Shown: piece by piece, positions 8,330-15,744 of the stretch
How the letters are laid out: each line of letters begins with the position of its first letter
Position numbering within the stretch: the stretch's first letter is position 1
Assembly: GCF_030651755.1 (NCBI RefSeq)
Contig: NZ_JAUSBZ010000150.1
Coordinates: 1-47,840 of the forward strand
Source of the DNA: Phenylobacterium sp.
GTDB taxonomy: Bacteria; Pseudomonadota; Alphaproteobacteria; Caulobacterales; Caulobacteraceae
Reading direction: 5' to 3'
DNA length: 47,840 nucleotides
Translations under genes and position numbers: made by a program
The notes under the pieces: model-generated
Databases searched by the model: none
Seen by the model: only the letters and a program-made list of their open reading frames with translations
What the model was told of the DNA's origin: nothing

Positions 8330-9744
8330 GGGCGTAGCCTTTGTGCTGCGAATGCAAGAAGCCCCAGGGCCCCAAACAGCCACGCCACCAGGATGGAAAC
8401 CGCCGGCCACTGGGCGCGAAGCGCCCAGCCAAGCCCTGGCTCCTGATAGGTGAACGGCGGGGCGAGCGCCCATGTCTCCCGCCCGGCATTCATTTCCCAG
8501 GCCTGGCCACGGGTCCCCGCCACGATGGCCTCGTTCATCTGGACGTTGAAGGCGCGGCGATACTCTTCCGCAGCCGCCGCAAAATGCTGGTAGTGCGCCC
8601 AATCCATCCCGGCAAATCCATGGGATGCCGCTCGCGCCGCCAGATAGGGCGCAAAAACACTGAGCACAGTCCGGATCTGCTGTTGGCGGTCGTAGGTTGC
8701 GAGCAGCTGCGCGTGATGCCGGTCGGCGACCTCGTTGGTCCAGGCGTCCATCGCCTGCATCCGTAGACCGGAGAAGCCCACCGGCGCCTCATCGAGCGAG
8801 GACAGGCCGTACTCGGCCTTCACGCTGTCTTCGAGCGCCGCGAGTTGGTCGTCCCAGCCTGGTCTCTCGCCATAACCGCCGTTGAACTCGTCGCGAATAA
8901 CCGACGCGTAAACTGCCGCATCAGGCGTCGGGGCGATCCGCAAGGTCAGAAGCGAGGCGGCCCGCGGGGCTAGAACCGATCCCGCCACCCACAAGCTCAA
9001 CACGACGACAAGGGCGCCCCGCGACGTGCGAGAAAAGGCCGACACCGCCACGCCGATGGCCAGCAGGCCGAGCAGGTAGACAAGGGTCGCGCCAAGCGCC
9101 GCCGCCGTGCGCCCGATCGCCGCCCAGACGGCGCCTTCAGCGGCGGCCCAGGCCGTAGTGGCGATAAGCAAGATGGCGAACGGGACAAGCGGAAGCAGAA
9201 GGGCCGCCACCAGCCCAAGACACTTGCCGCCGATCCAGCGGCGCGGGGAGATCCCTTGGGCCAGGATCTGCCGCATGACCCCGGTCTCGCGGTCCCGCGC
9301 CACCGACAACGCGCCCAACACCATGGCGAACAGCCCCCCGAGCAATTGCAGGAGGGCGGCGCCGCTCGTCTCCCCAAGGCCAGGGGAAGCGGTCAGATCA
9401 TCGTCGGCAGGCGCATGCGAGAACGCCGCATTGCTGTGGGCTTGCAGCCAAAGCGTGCGACCGGCGAATGGCCGCAGACCGGGCTCGAAGACCGCCAGTG
9501 GGGTCTCTGGTTTGGCGACGTACATGCCGTAGGCGGCGGCCCGGTGCGGGTGCTTTGGTCCTTGGTTCAGCCACTGGGCGTAGGACTCCTCAGCAAACCT
9601 CACGCGTTGGGCCTCGCCCTTCTCGTACTGCGCCCAGCCGACAACGGTCGCCGCCGAGAGCAACAGCAAAAGCAACAGAGCCGCTATTGCCAAGCGGCCG
9701 TCTCTGAGCTGAAGCTGAAGTTCACGCCGGGCGACGGAGAGCAC
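8326..9744 (-). CDS. ABC-2 type permease, DUF3526 family, 472 aa
   Basis: Inner-membrane permease. A TM helix at about residues 18-40 (ALLLLLLLSAATVVGWA) is followed by a periplasmic segment, a helix cluster at about 125-265 that includes the conserved block GALSVARDRETGVMRQILAQGISPRRWIGGK, a long periplasmic domain (about 270-430) and a last helix near the C-terminus. The ARDRETG...Q.L..G.S.....GK block is typical of ABC-2/NosY-like permeases, and the C-terminal half resembles DUF3526. Start is GTG at 9744, 11 nt after the stop of the upstream TonB receptor; the Shine-Dalgarno is weak. It is translationally coupled to the second permease. Proteins of this class handle substrates that are usually unknown. 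Confidence 0.8.
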   Translation of the reverse strand: MLSVARRELQLQLRDGRLAIAALLLLLLLSAATVVGWAQYEKGEAQRVRFAEESYAQWLNQGPKHPHRAAAYGMYVAKPETPLAVFEPGLRPFAGRTLWLQAHSNAAFSHAPADDDLTASPGLGETSGAALLQLLGGLFAMVLGALSVARDRETGVMRQILAQGISPRRWIGGKCLGLVAALLLPLVPFAILLIATTAWAAAEGAVWAAIGRTAAALGATLVYLLGLLAIGVAVSAFSRTSRGALVVVLSLWVAGSVLAPRAASLLTLRIAPTPDAAVYASVIRDEFNGGYGERPGWDDQLAALEDSVKAEYGLSSLDEAPVGFSGLRMQAMDAWTNEVADRHHAQLLATYDRQQQIRTVLSVFAPYLAARAASHGFAGMDWAHYQHFAAAAEEYRRAFNVQMNEAIVAGTRGQAWEMNAGRETWALAPPFTYQEPGLGWALRAQWPAVSILVAWLFGALGLLAFAAQRLRP

Positions 9745-9755
9745 CGAGCGGGACC

Positions 9756-11816
9756 CTAGAAGCTGTAGGTGGCGCGAAGCGTGGCCGCCCGCGGTTCCTG
9801 CGGCAGGATCGTCGTGCCGGTGAGATCGTAGATCTTCTCGTCGCCGAGATTGCGGATATTGAGCTGCAACTCGACGTCGCCGAAATCGTAGGCCGCCATC
9901 ACATCGACCCGTGTGTAACTCGGAAGTGTCCAGGCATTGTTGGGGAGCGCTGCCTGACGGTCATCAACATAGTAGGCCCCGGCCCCAACCGCCCAGCCAG
10001 TGAGCGGCCCCTCCAGGAACTCATATTTTGTCCAGACGCTCGCGCTCCATTCGGCCGCGCCCGGCAGCTTCGAGCCCACGGCGATGCGGTTGTCCTTTGA
10101 CACCTCGGCATCGATCCAGGAGGCGCTGGCGATCAGGTCCCAACCGGGCGTCAGTTCGCCCGACACATCCAGTTCGACGCCGCGCGAGCGTTGCTCGCCG
10201 GTCTGGACGCGGAACATCGGGTTGGTGGGGTCGGGCGTGGAGACATTCTCCTTTCGGATCTCGTAGAGCGCCACGCTGACCTTCGCCTTGCCGCCCAGAA
10301 GGTCCTGTTTGACACCGACCTCAACCTGCTCGCCCGTCTCGGGTTCGAGGTTCTCACCTCCCAGTGTGCGGCCACTGGTGATCGGCACGAAAGAGCGGCC
10401 ATAACTGGCATAGAGGCTCGTCGCGTCGCTCGGCTGATAGACGACCCCAATCTGAGGACTGATCGCATCATCGCGGCTGTCACGAACCAAGGCGCCTGTC
10501 ATCAGGTTGACGCTGCGGTTGTCGACCTGATCGTAGCGAACACCGGCCAGGATGTTCCAGCGGGAGCCGATCTTGATAAAGTCCTGAATATAGAGCGCCT
10601 TGGCGTCAGCATTCAGCTGATCAGCAAACAGCCGGAAGCCGGGCTCAGGGCGAGCGCCATAGACCGGCGCAAACAGGTCGATCGAGGCAAGGGGCTGAAG
10701 CAGGAAGTCATAGGCCTGCTTGGTCCTGTATTGTTCAACACCAACCGTCAGCTTGTGCTGAAGTTGGCCCGTTTCAAATGCGACCAGAAGATCAACCTGA
10801 AGGTTGTCAACCATGCTCTTTTCGTCGGTGGCGTAGGCTACTCGGGACACGGTCCGGCCGTTTGTGATCGCCAAGGGCGAGCGCAAATTATAGTCCCCGT
10901 CGGTCTCGGAGTGGCCCAACACAGCCCGTAGGCGCAGAGCATCTGAGAAGGCGTGCTCAAGGGTCGCCGAGGTGAAGATCGACTGAACGTCGTTCACGCC
11001 GTTGGCCTCGCCCAGGAACCTCTCGATAGGAACCGCAAAGCTGACAGGGCTGCGCGGCAGTCCCAGGTCCCAGACGAACTCGCTCTGCTTGTACTCGGCC
11101 TCCAAGGTCAGCTTCGTGCGCTCAGCGATATTGAAGGCCACGACGGGGGCCAGAAATTTGCTGCTGGAAGTCACCTCATCGCGATAGCTGCCATTATCTT
11201 CATAAGCGCCGTTGAGGCGAAAAGCTGCGCGGTCACCGAGCGCGCCCCCAAGGTCGACCTCTCCGCGATAGCGCTCGAAGCTGCCCACCAGGGCCCGAAC
11301 GCGACCGAAGGAATCCGGCGTGGGCTGCTTGGTGACGGTATTGGTGATGCCGCCTGGATTGACTGCGCCGTAAAGAATGGAGGCCGGTCCTTTCAAGACC
11401 TCGAAGCGTTCTACATTGGCGATGTCGCGGAGGGTGTAGAAGCCCGGATCTCGCAGACCATTGCGAAGCGTCAGAAATGATTGGTCGAAGCCGCGAATGA
11501 ACGCGCCAAAATTCTGCGTGCCGCCATAGCCCATCTTGCGCTGAGCGCCCGAGACGTTGTCCAACGCCTCCCCCAGCTGGGTGATTCCGCGGTCCTCGAT
11601 CAGTTCCTGCGGCACGACGCTGACTGAGAGCGGCAGGTCGTCAAGGAGCACCGGGAAACGAAGGCCGGTCACGGTGTCTGCTGCGCTGTAGTTTTCCACA
11701 GGACGCGCGGTGACAAGCAATTCCGCCACCGACGCTACGTCGTCTGCCGCCTGGCTGCCGCTGGCCGTCGCAAGGGTAAACAAACCCGCGCCGATGAACA
11801 AACCCGTCCGAAACAT
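9756..11816 (-). CDS. TonB-dependent siderophore-type receptor, 686 aa
   Basis: Outer-membrane receptor of the FhuA/FcuA-like siderophore-receptor group and first gene of the operon. A signal peptide covers 1-23 (SGSQAADD). A plug follows (LDDLPLSVSVVPQELIEDRG, FIRGFDQSFLTLRNGLRDPGFYTLRDIANVERFEVLKGPASILYG, GGITNTVTKQPTPDSFGRV). The barrel carries the receptor hallmarks YGRSFVP and NLEPETGEQVEVGVKQDLLGG and ends in a terminal Phe (LRATYSF). A palindrome resembling a Zur box lies 28 bp upstream of the ATG and overlaps a plausible -10, so repression by a Fur-family regulator, most likely Zur, is inferred. Siderophore-type receptors can also import other metal chelates, so zinc-chelate uptake is possible. 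Confidence 0.88.
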   Translation of the reverse strand: MFRTGLFIGAGLFTLATASGSQAADDVASVAELLVTARPVENYSAADTVTGLRFPVLLDDLPLSVSVVPQELIEDRGITQLGEALDNVSGAQRKMGYGGTQNFGAFIRGFDQSFLTLRNGLRDPGFYTLRDIANVERFEVLKGPASILYGAVNPGGITNTVTKQPTPDSFGRVRALVGSFERYRGEVDLGGALGDRAAFRLNGAYEDNGSYRDEVTSSSKFLAPVVAFNIAERTKLTLEAEYKQSEFVWDLGLPRSPVSFAVPIERFLGEANGVNDVQSIFTSATLEHAFSDALRLRAVLGHSETDGDYNLRSPLAITNGRTVSRVAYATDEKSMVDNLQVDLLVAFETGQLQHKLTVGVEQYRTKQAYDFLLQPLASIDLFAPVYGARPEPGFRLFADQLNADAKALYIQDFIKIGSRWNILAGVRYDQVDNRSVNLMTGALVRDSRDDAISPQIGVVYQPSDATSLYASYGRSFVPITSGRTLGGENLEPETGEQVEVGVKQDLLGGKAKVSVALYEIRKENVSTPDPTNPMFRVQTGEQRSRGVELDVSGELTPGWDLIASASWIDAEVSKDNRIAVGSKLPGAAEWSASVWTKYEFLEGPLTGWAVGAGAYYVDDRQAALPNNAWTLPSYTRVDVMAAYDFGDVELQLNIRNLGDEKIYDLTGTTILPQEPRAATLRATYSF

Positions 11817-11843
11817 TGGAGACCCCCCGAGGAAGCCGGAAGC

Positions 11844-11861
11844 GTTAAGTTATAACATTAC
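11844..11861. promoter_or_regulatory. Putative Zur box (18-bp palindrome) upstream of the TonB/ABC operon
   Basis: The minus-strand sequence GTAATGTTATAACTTAAC is symmetric at 14 of 18 positions around the perfect core GTTATAAC. This closely matches the GTAATGTTATAACATTAC-type operators known for Zur in alphaproteobacteria; that match is from memory and was not computed. It lies 28 bp before the start codon of the first receptor gene. A TTGTGA / TATAAC pair could act as -35 and -10, so the box would occlude RNA polymerase. No gene starts close by on the other side, so the operon is the only evident target. Confidence 0.6.
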
Positions 11862-12185
11862 GACTCACAAGCGCCCGATTGTCTCGACCGCCTCTTTTCC
11901 CCTCTATGACCCCCTTTGTGCACGGTCGAGACCAAGGTCTGCCCTCCTGGAAGGACTCAGACATGGCCCGCGCGTGGTTGTGGTGACCGATAGATCGGCT
12001 TCGGGACCGCGATGATGGCGGGCATGATCGAGCGACAGTACGCGGTCGTATCGACCGTGCCTGGATCGATCACGGCCTCGCCATTAAGCTCACGGCGCCT
12101 GGCACCATCGAACCCGCCCCGGCCTGACGGTCGGTGCTCTGTGCCCGCTCGTTCAAAACAGGCGAAGTTGCTTAATCAGCCGCTG
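11862..12185. other. Intergenic stretch without a supported gene
   Basis: About 320 nt between the operon promoter and the frameshifted gene. It contains open frames such as one giving ...RIDRAWIDHGLAIKLTAPGTIEPAPA before a stop near 12,127, which has coding-like composition but no good start. It may be the tail of a degraded gene. Nothing firmer is seen. Confidence 0.3.
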
Positions 12186-12508
12186 ATGACGCCGGACGGG
12201 CGGTACATTGTGGTTCGAGGCCGGCTATGGCGCGCCATCAATCCGGGGCTCGCATCAGAGGTGCGTGCGCAGCTTGTACAGGATCTGATGACCGCGCGGC
12301 GCGATGTCCGATCCGCGCGCCGGAAGCCGACCGTACCGCCCTCGCTGACGCTGGCTTCAGGGTGGAGACCGCGAAGATCGGCTTGGGTGAGCGGGGCCCG
12401 GTACGGTGGGAAGACGGCGCGCCCGAGCTTAACCGGCGAATGGCCCGGACGACGCCCTATGCGGAATGGTCTCGGGCGGTCGAGCCCAAGGGAGCAGCGA
12501 CGGCTTAG
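12186..12508 (+). pseudogene. Frameshifted small conserved hypothetical gene
   Basis: The first part in frame 3 (MTPDGRYIVVRGRLWRAINP...TARRDVRSAR, from ATG 12186) and the second part in frame 2 (PEADRTALADAGFRVETAKIG..., stop at 12508) together give one continuous protein. It resembles a small alphaproteobacterial family with the blocks GRYIVVRGRLWR.TNP, KIGLGERGPV.W.DGAP and NTPYAEW. The frame changes within the GC-rich run at about 12,317-12,325 (CGCGCGCCGG), a place where either a true indel or a sequencing/assembly error is likely. If real, the gene is inactivated. Function of the family is unknown. No clear ribosome binding site was seen. Confidence 0.65.
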
Positions 12509-12639
12509 GCGTCAAGTATGGCTCCGGGTGGCCGGCCCCCTCAGACGCGCGATAGGGGCAGCAATTTAGCAAGGTGGACAGCTGAGGCCGGAACGGCTCG
12601 TGCGGGCAGTCGTTGATCTGGCCAGGCAGGAGCTTCCAC

Positions 12640-13050
12640 ATGAAAATTTCTGACGTAATGAGCCGCGCCCCCCAAGTCGCCAAACCCAGCGACACGATCG
12701 CGGCCGTTGCGCGCCGCATGTCGGAGATCGACTCCGGCGTGCTGCCGGTCGTTGAGGGCGACGAGATCGTTGGGGTAATCACGGACCGCGACATCGTTAT
12801 CCGGGTGGTCGGCGAGGACCGCGACAACGAGATCTGCGTCTCGGAGGTCATGACCTCACCAGTCGTGACCTGCGTCGAAAGCGAGAGCCTCAAGGTCGCA
12901 ACCAAGAAGATGGCGGAGTTGCAGATGCGGCGGATGGTCATCGTCGACGGGGCGGGCAAGCTGGTCGGCATCCTGTCGCTGGGGGACGTCGCGCGCGAGG
13001 ACTCGGCCAGGACGGTCGGGCACACCCTGGAAGACATCTCCGAAGGCTGA
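12640..13050 (+). CDS. CBS-domain pair protein, 136 aa
   Basis: Two tandem CBS domains fill the protein: about residues 5-62 (VMSRAPQVAKPSDTIAAVARRM ... GVITDRDIVIRVV) and 70-130 (EVMTSPVVTCVESESLKVATKKM ... LVGILSLGDVARED). Such pairs (Bateman modules) bind adenosyl ligands such as AMP, ATP or NADH and sense energy or stress. Stand-alone copies are common stress proteins. The ATG at 12640 has AGGAG 8 nt upstream and begins the domain exactly (MKISDVMS), so it is preferred over the upstream ATG at 12613. No partner gene is adjacent. A short hairpin (13,119-13,137) lies 68 nt after the stop. Confidence 0.88.
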   Translation: MKISDVMSRAPQVAKPSDTIAAVARRMSEIDSGVLPVVEGDEIVGVITDRDIVIRVVGEDRDNEICVSEVMTSPVVTCVESESLKVATKKMAELQMRRMVIVDGAGKLVGILSLGDVAREDSARTVGHTLEDISEG

Positions 13051-13760
13051 ACTGTCGCGGCGTCGCCTACCTCTATTGGCCTCTTTGCGGGGCTCGAGTG
13101 TCCCTGGATGGCTAGGTAACGGGGCAGGTCGCCCCGTAGGTCGCCTCAATGAGACAGCGTCTGCAAGGTGTCTGGCGCGGATCTGGAAGTGGGCTCCGGC
13201 TGGAGATGGAGGCCATGGCCATTCCTGAGAAGCTTGGCCCCACCTAAGTCAGATCCAGAATGATGGGCGAACAGTTGTCGAGGCCATCCCGGCCGCCGCA
13301 CCCGCATCGACAGCTGCTCCACCTGCCCCGCCGCTCCAGAGGCTGCTGATGGAGGAGCTCCAGTTGAGGTCGATTCCGCCCGACCGAGCGGGCTCGTCCT
13401 GCGCCCGCGTTGGCAGCCTCCCATCGCACTGTAGGATTAGCGCGGGGCGCGCCTGGGCGGCGCTCCCGGGCTGGCGCTCCCGGGCTGGCGCTCAAGCTAC
13501 CACTGCGGGAGGCGGGTCAAGCCGGTGCTGCACTAAGGACGAATCAAGGGACTTGCCGACACCTACGCCCATCGACACACACTATTAAGATGATTTAATA
13601 ATTTGGAGCGCGCAGACAATATAATAACAGCATTGTGGCGCACACTATAGATGACCTAAAGTGCAAACATGCGCTCCGCTCGCTTTGTGCAACCGATACT
13701 ACACTAATTTGCGGACTGTCGTTACTTTTACAATGCGCCGCGTGCAAGTAAGACTTCCGC
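13051..13760. other. 710-nt decayed region between the CBS gene and the tRNA, AT-rich at its right end
   Basis: No credible gene. It contains a hairpin ACGGGGC-AGGTC-GCCCCGT (13,119-13,137), a short ATG frame of 32 codons (13,149-13,247, MRQRLQGVWRGSGSGL...), a tandem repeat (13,461-13,498) and an AT-rich tract at about 13,570-13,750. An integrase gene would be expected next to the tRNA if the segment to the left is an integrated element. None is readable, so it may have been deleted or degraded here. Confidence 0.5.
13461..13498. repeat. 14-nt tandem repeat, 2 full copies plus a partial third
   Basis: The unit CGCTCCCGGGCTGG occurs at 13,461-13,474 and 13,475-13,488, followed by CGCTCAAGCT. 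It lies in non-coding DNA and contains the palindrome CCCGGG. It is probably a replication-slippage product. Confidence 0.7.
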
Positions 13761-13836
13761 TGGTGGGCCCGGCAGGACTCGAACCTGCAACCAGACCGTT
13801 ATGAGCGGCCGGCTCTAACCATTGAGCTACAGGCCC
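13761..13836 (-). tRNA. tRNA-Ile (CAT anticodon, lysidine type)
   Basis: Folds as a complete 76-nt tRNA with encoded CCA: acceptor GGGCCTG/CGGGCCC, D-arm with GGTTA loop, anticodon stem GGCCG/CGGTC, loop CTCATAA, and T-stem GCAGG/CCTGC with loop TTCGAGT. The anticodon is CAT. The loop context CUCAUAA and body resemble the minor isoleucine tRNA whose C34 is changed to lysidine by TilS to read AUA, rather than initiator or elongator Met tRNA. The 3' end faces left and is copied at 1545-1569, so it is the probable integration site of an accessory element. Confidence 0.92.
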
Positions 13837-13984
13837 CATCAGCGGAGGGCTTGCGGTTAGCATGGGCTGCACGCAGCTTAAAGCTCCGGTTCAGGTTCAG
13901 CTTGCGAGGGTGGAACGTGTCGGCTGTCGCGAGGGTTCTCGCTGTGGCCTATGGTCAAGTTTCAAACGGACTGGGAGATCCCCT

Positions 13985-14734
13985 ATGAAGACCCTATTGC
14001 GCGCTGGCGTGCTCAGCCTGAGCCTGGCGGCCCTCGCCCCCGCCGCTCTGGCTCAGACAGCGCCTGCGCCGGCCGCCCCCGCGGCCGACTCCATGTTCCG
14101 TGCCACCACTCTCAACCTGTCGGGCATGGGCGAGGTCGATGTGGCGCCCGACATGGCGATGATCAGCCTGGGCGTGCAGACCGAGGCCCCCACCGCCCAG
14201 GCGGCCATGCAGGCCAATGCGCAGCAGATGACCCGGGTGATGGCCGCGCTCAATCGGGCGGGCATCCAGGCGCGCGACATCCAGACGTCCAATCTCAATC
14301 TGAGCGCACAGTACGACTATGTTCAGAACGAGCCCCCTCGCCTGCGGGGCTATCAGGCCAGCAACCAGGTGACGGTGAAGGTCCGTGACCTGGCCCGCCT
14401 CGGCGCAGCCGTCGACGCCACGGTCAATGCCGGCGCCAACCAGATCAACAGCATCAGCTTTGGCCTGAACGACCGCAGCCAGGCCGAGAACCAGGCCCGC
14501 CAGGCCGCCGTCCGCGACCTGCAGGCCAAGGCCCAGCTCTACGCCCAGGCCACCGGCTACCGGGTCGGCCGCCTGGTGACCCTGAGCGAGGGCGCGACCT
14601 ATTCGGCGCCGCAGCCGCCCATGCCCTACATGGCCATGGCCCGGGCCGAGAGCATGAAGGACTCCACGCCGGTCTCCGGCGGCGAACTGACCGTGCGGGT
14701 GGATGTTTCAGGTCTCTATGAACTAACCCGTTAG
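13985..14734 (+). CDS. SIMPL-domain (DUF541) periplasmic/secreted protein, 249 aa
   Basis: A classical signal peptide occupies residues 1-23 (MKTLLRAGVLSLSLAALAPA-ALAQ), followed by a Pro/Ala linker. The SIMPL/DUF541 domain then runs from about 42 to the end: LNLSGMGEVDVAPDMAMISLGVQTEAPTAQAAM, a NAQQMTRVMAALNRAGIQARDIQTSNLNLSAQYDY block, and the NQVTVKVRDLARLGAAVDATVNAGANQINSISF block. Proteins of this family (E. coli YggE-like) are periplasmic, linked to oxidative-stress tolerance, and form oligomeric rings. GGGAG precedes the ATG by 8-9 nt, and this start gives the signal peptide, unlike the longer frame from 13,862. It converges with the lipoprotein/panD pair. Confidence 0.88.
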   Translation: MKTLLRAGVLSLSLAALAPAALAQTAPAPAAPAADSMFRATTLNLSGMGEVDVAPDMAMISLGVQTEAPTAQAAMQANAQQMTRVMAALNRAGIQARDIQTSNLNLSAQYDYVQNEPPRLRGYQASNQVTVKVRDLARLGAAVDATVNAGANQINSISFGLNDRSQAENQARQAAVRDLQAKAQLYAQATGYRVGRLVTLSEGATYSAPQPPMPYMAMARAESMKDSTPVSGGELTVRVDVSGLYELTR

Positions 14735-14769
14735 GACGACATGGGCCTTCGCTCGTCTTGAGCGGAGGC

Positions 14770-15228
14770 CTACTCCACGCCGGCGGCGAAGGCGCCCGCC
14801 AGCCGGTCGGCCATGATCATCCCGGGCAGGGCCCGGGGACCTTCCATCACCGCAGCGAAGACCAGATCCTGCCCAGCCACGGGGCCCGCCGCCCAGCCGA
14901 CGCTGCGGGAGCCGTCGGCGGCGGTGGGGCAGCTGGTCGTCACCGCCGTCGCTGTGGAGCCCAGCGCCTTCAGCAGATCTTCCACGGTTCGCACGGGCGT
15001 GTCCTGGCACGCGGGGTAGGACCGCGCGCAGACGGTGTTGGAGCCATAGCGATAGACGATCCGGCCGGAGGCGCGGTCGGCCACCAGCACGCAGGTGGAG
15101 GGATCTCCGATCCTTGACCCGATCTCCCGGTCGAGCACGGCGGTGTCGACCCCATCTGGGGCCGTCGGCGCGCAGGCGGCGATCAGGGTGGCGGCGGCCA
15201 GGGCAAGGGCGGCGCGCCAGCGGCCCAT
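14770..15228 (-). CDS. Putative lipoprotein, 152 aa
   Basis: The signal sequence ends in the lipobox LIAAC (Cys about residue 19), so the mature protein would be lipidated. Three further Cys residues (STCVLV, NTVCARS, SYPACQD) may form disulfides in the periplasm. The C-terminal half contains VGWAAGPVAGQDLVFAAVMEGP, slightly reminiscent of the last strand and helix of penicillin-interacting or beta-lactamase-like folds, but no catalytic motif is present. The ATG overlaps the panD stop (TGATG), so it is translationally coupled to pantothenate synthesis. No functional link is evident. Function unknown. Confidence 0.7.
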   Translation of the reverse strand: MGRWRAALALAAATLIAACAPTAPDGVDTAVLDREIGSRIGDPSTCVLVADRASGRIVYRYGSNTVCARSYPACQDTPVRTVEDLLKALGSTATAVTTSCPTAADGSRSVGWAAGPVAGQDLVFAAVMEGPRALPGMIMADRLAGAFAAGVE

Positions 15229-15584
15229 CAGGCGGCCTGCTTCATCTCATTGCCATCGTCCAACAGCACGACGGTCGGGGCGTAGTTGCGAGCCTCTTCG
15301 GCTGGCAGCATGCCGTAGGTCACCACAATGACCTTGTCGCCCTTCTGGACCAGCCGGGCGGCCGCGCCGTTCACGCCGATCACCCGCGAGCCCCGCGGCG
15401 CCTCGATGGCGTAGGTGGTGAACCGCGCGCCGGTGGTGATGTTCAGCACATCGACCTGCTCGTGCGGCAGGATGCCAGAGGCGTCCAGCAGGTCGCGGTC
15501 GATGGCGATAGAGCCTTCGTAGTCCAGGTCGGCCTGGGTCACCGTAGCGCGGTGAAGCTTGGCCTTCATGAGGGTGACCAGCAT
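15228..15584 (-). CDS. panD: Aspartate 1-decarboxylase
   Basis: Converts L-aspartate to beta-alanine for pantothenate and CoA synthesis in the cytoplasm. The 118-residue length is normal. Self-cleavage is expected at Gly24-Ser25 (DYEGS), giving the pyruvoyl group from Ser25. Conserved blocks include [16 protein letters not shown], the catalytic-loop N-terminus K9, [15 protein letters not shown] and [16 protein letters not shown] with Tyr at VVTYG. Met1 is chosen because it places the cleavage site at residues 24/25, as in E. coli PanD. A CoaD-family gene lies 4.6 kb away, so CoA-related genes are loosely near each other. The stop overlaps the following lipoprotein start. Confidence 0.96.
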   Translation of the reverse strand: MLVTLMKAKLHRATVTQADLDYEGSIAIDRDLLDASGILPHEQVDVLNITTGARFTTYAIEAPRGSRVIGVNGAAARLVQKGDKVIVVTYGMLPAEEARNYAPTVVLLDDGNEMKQAA

Positions 15585-15744
15585 GGGCGGAGCGCGTCCT
15601 TGCGTTCACGAGAACTGACAGGTCCGCCAGCCCGAAGGCTGATGGGGAAGAGGCATATACGCACTTCAACCCTCCGGTTCAATTGCCGCGTTGCAATAGG
15701 CTGACCCAAGGGAAGCGGCGGCTGAGCCTTTACGGCGTAAGGGG

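Noticed and set aside
12012-12569. One 185-residue gene spanning the frameshifted gene
   Set aside because: Only its central part has family-like sequence. The end is out of frame with the conserved C-terminal block, which is in frame 2, so a broken gene explains it better.
14758-15704. Plus-strand open frames over panD and its neighbour
   Set aside because: They are antisense shadows of clearly identified minus-strand genes.
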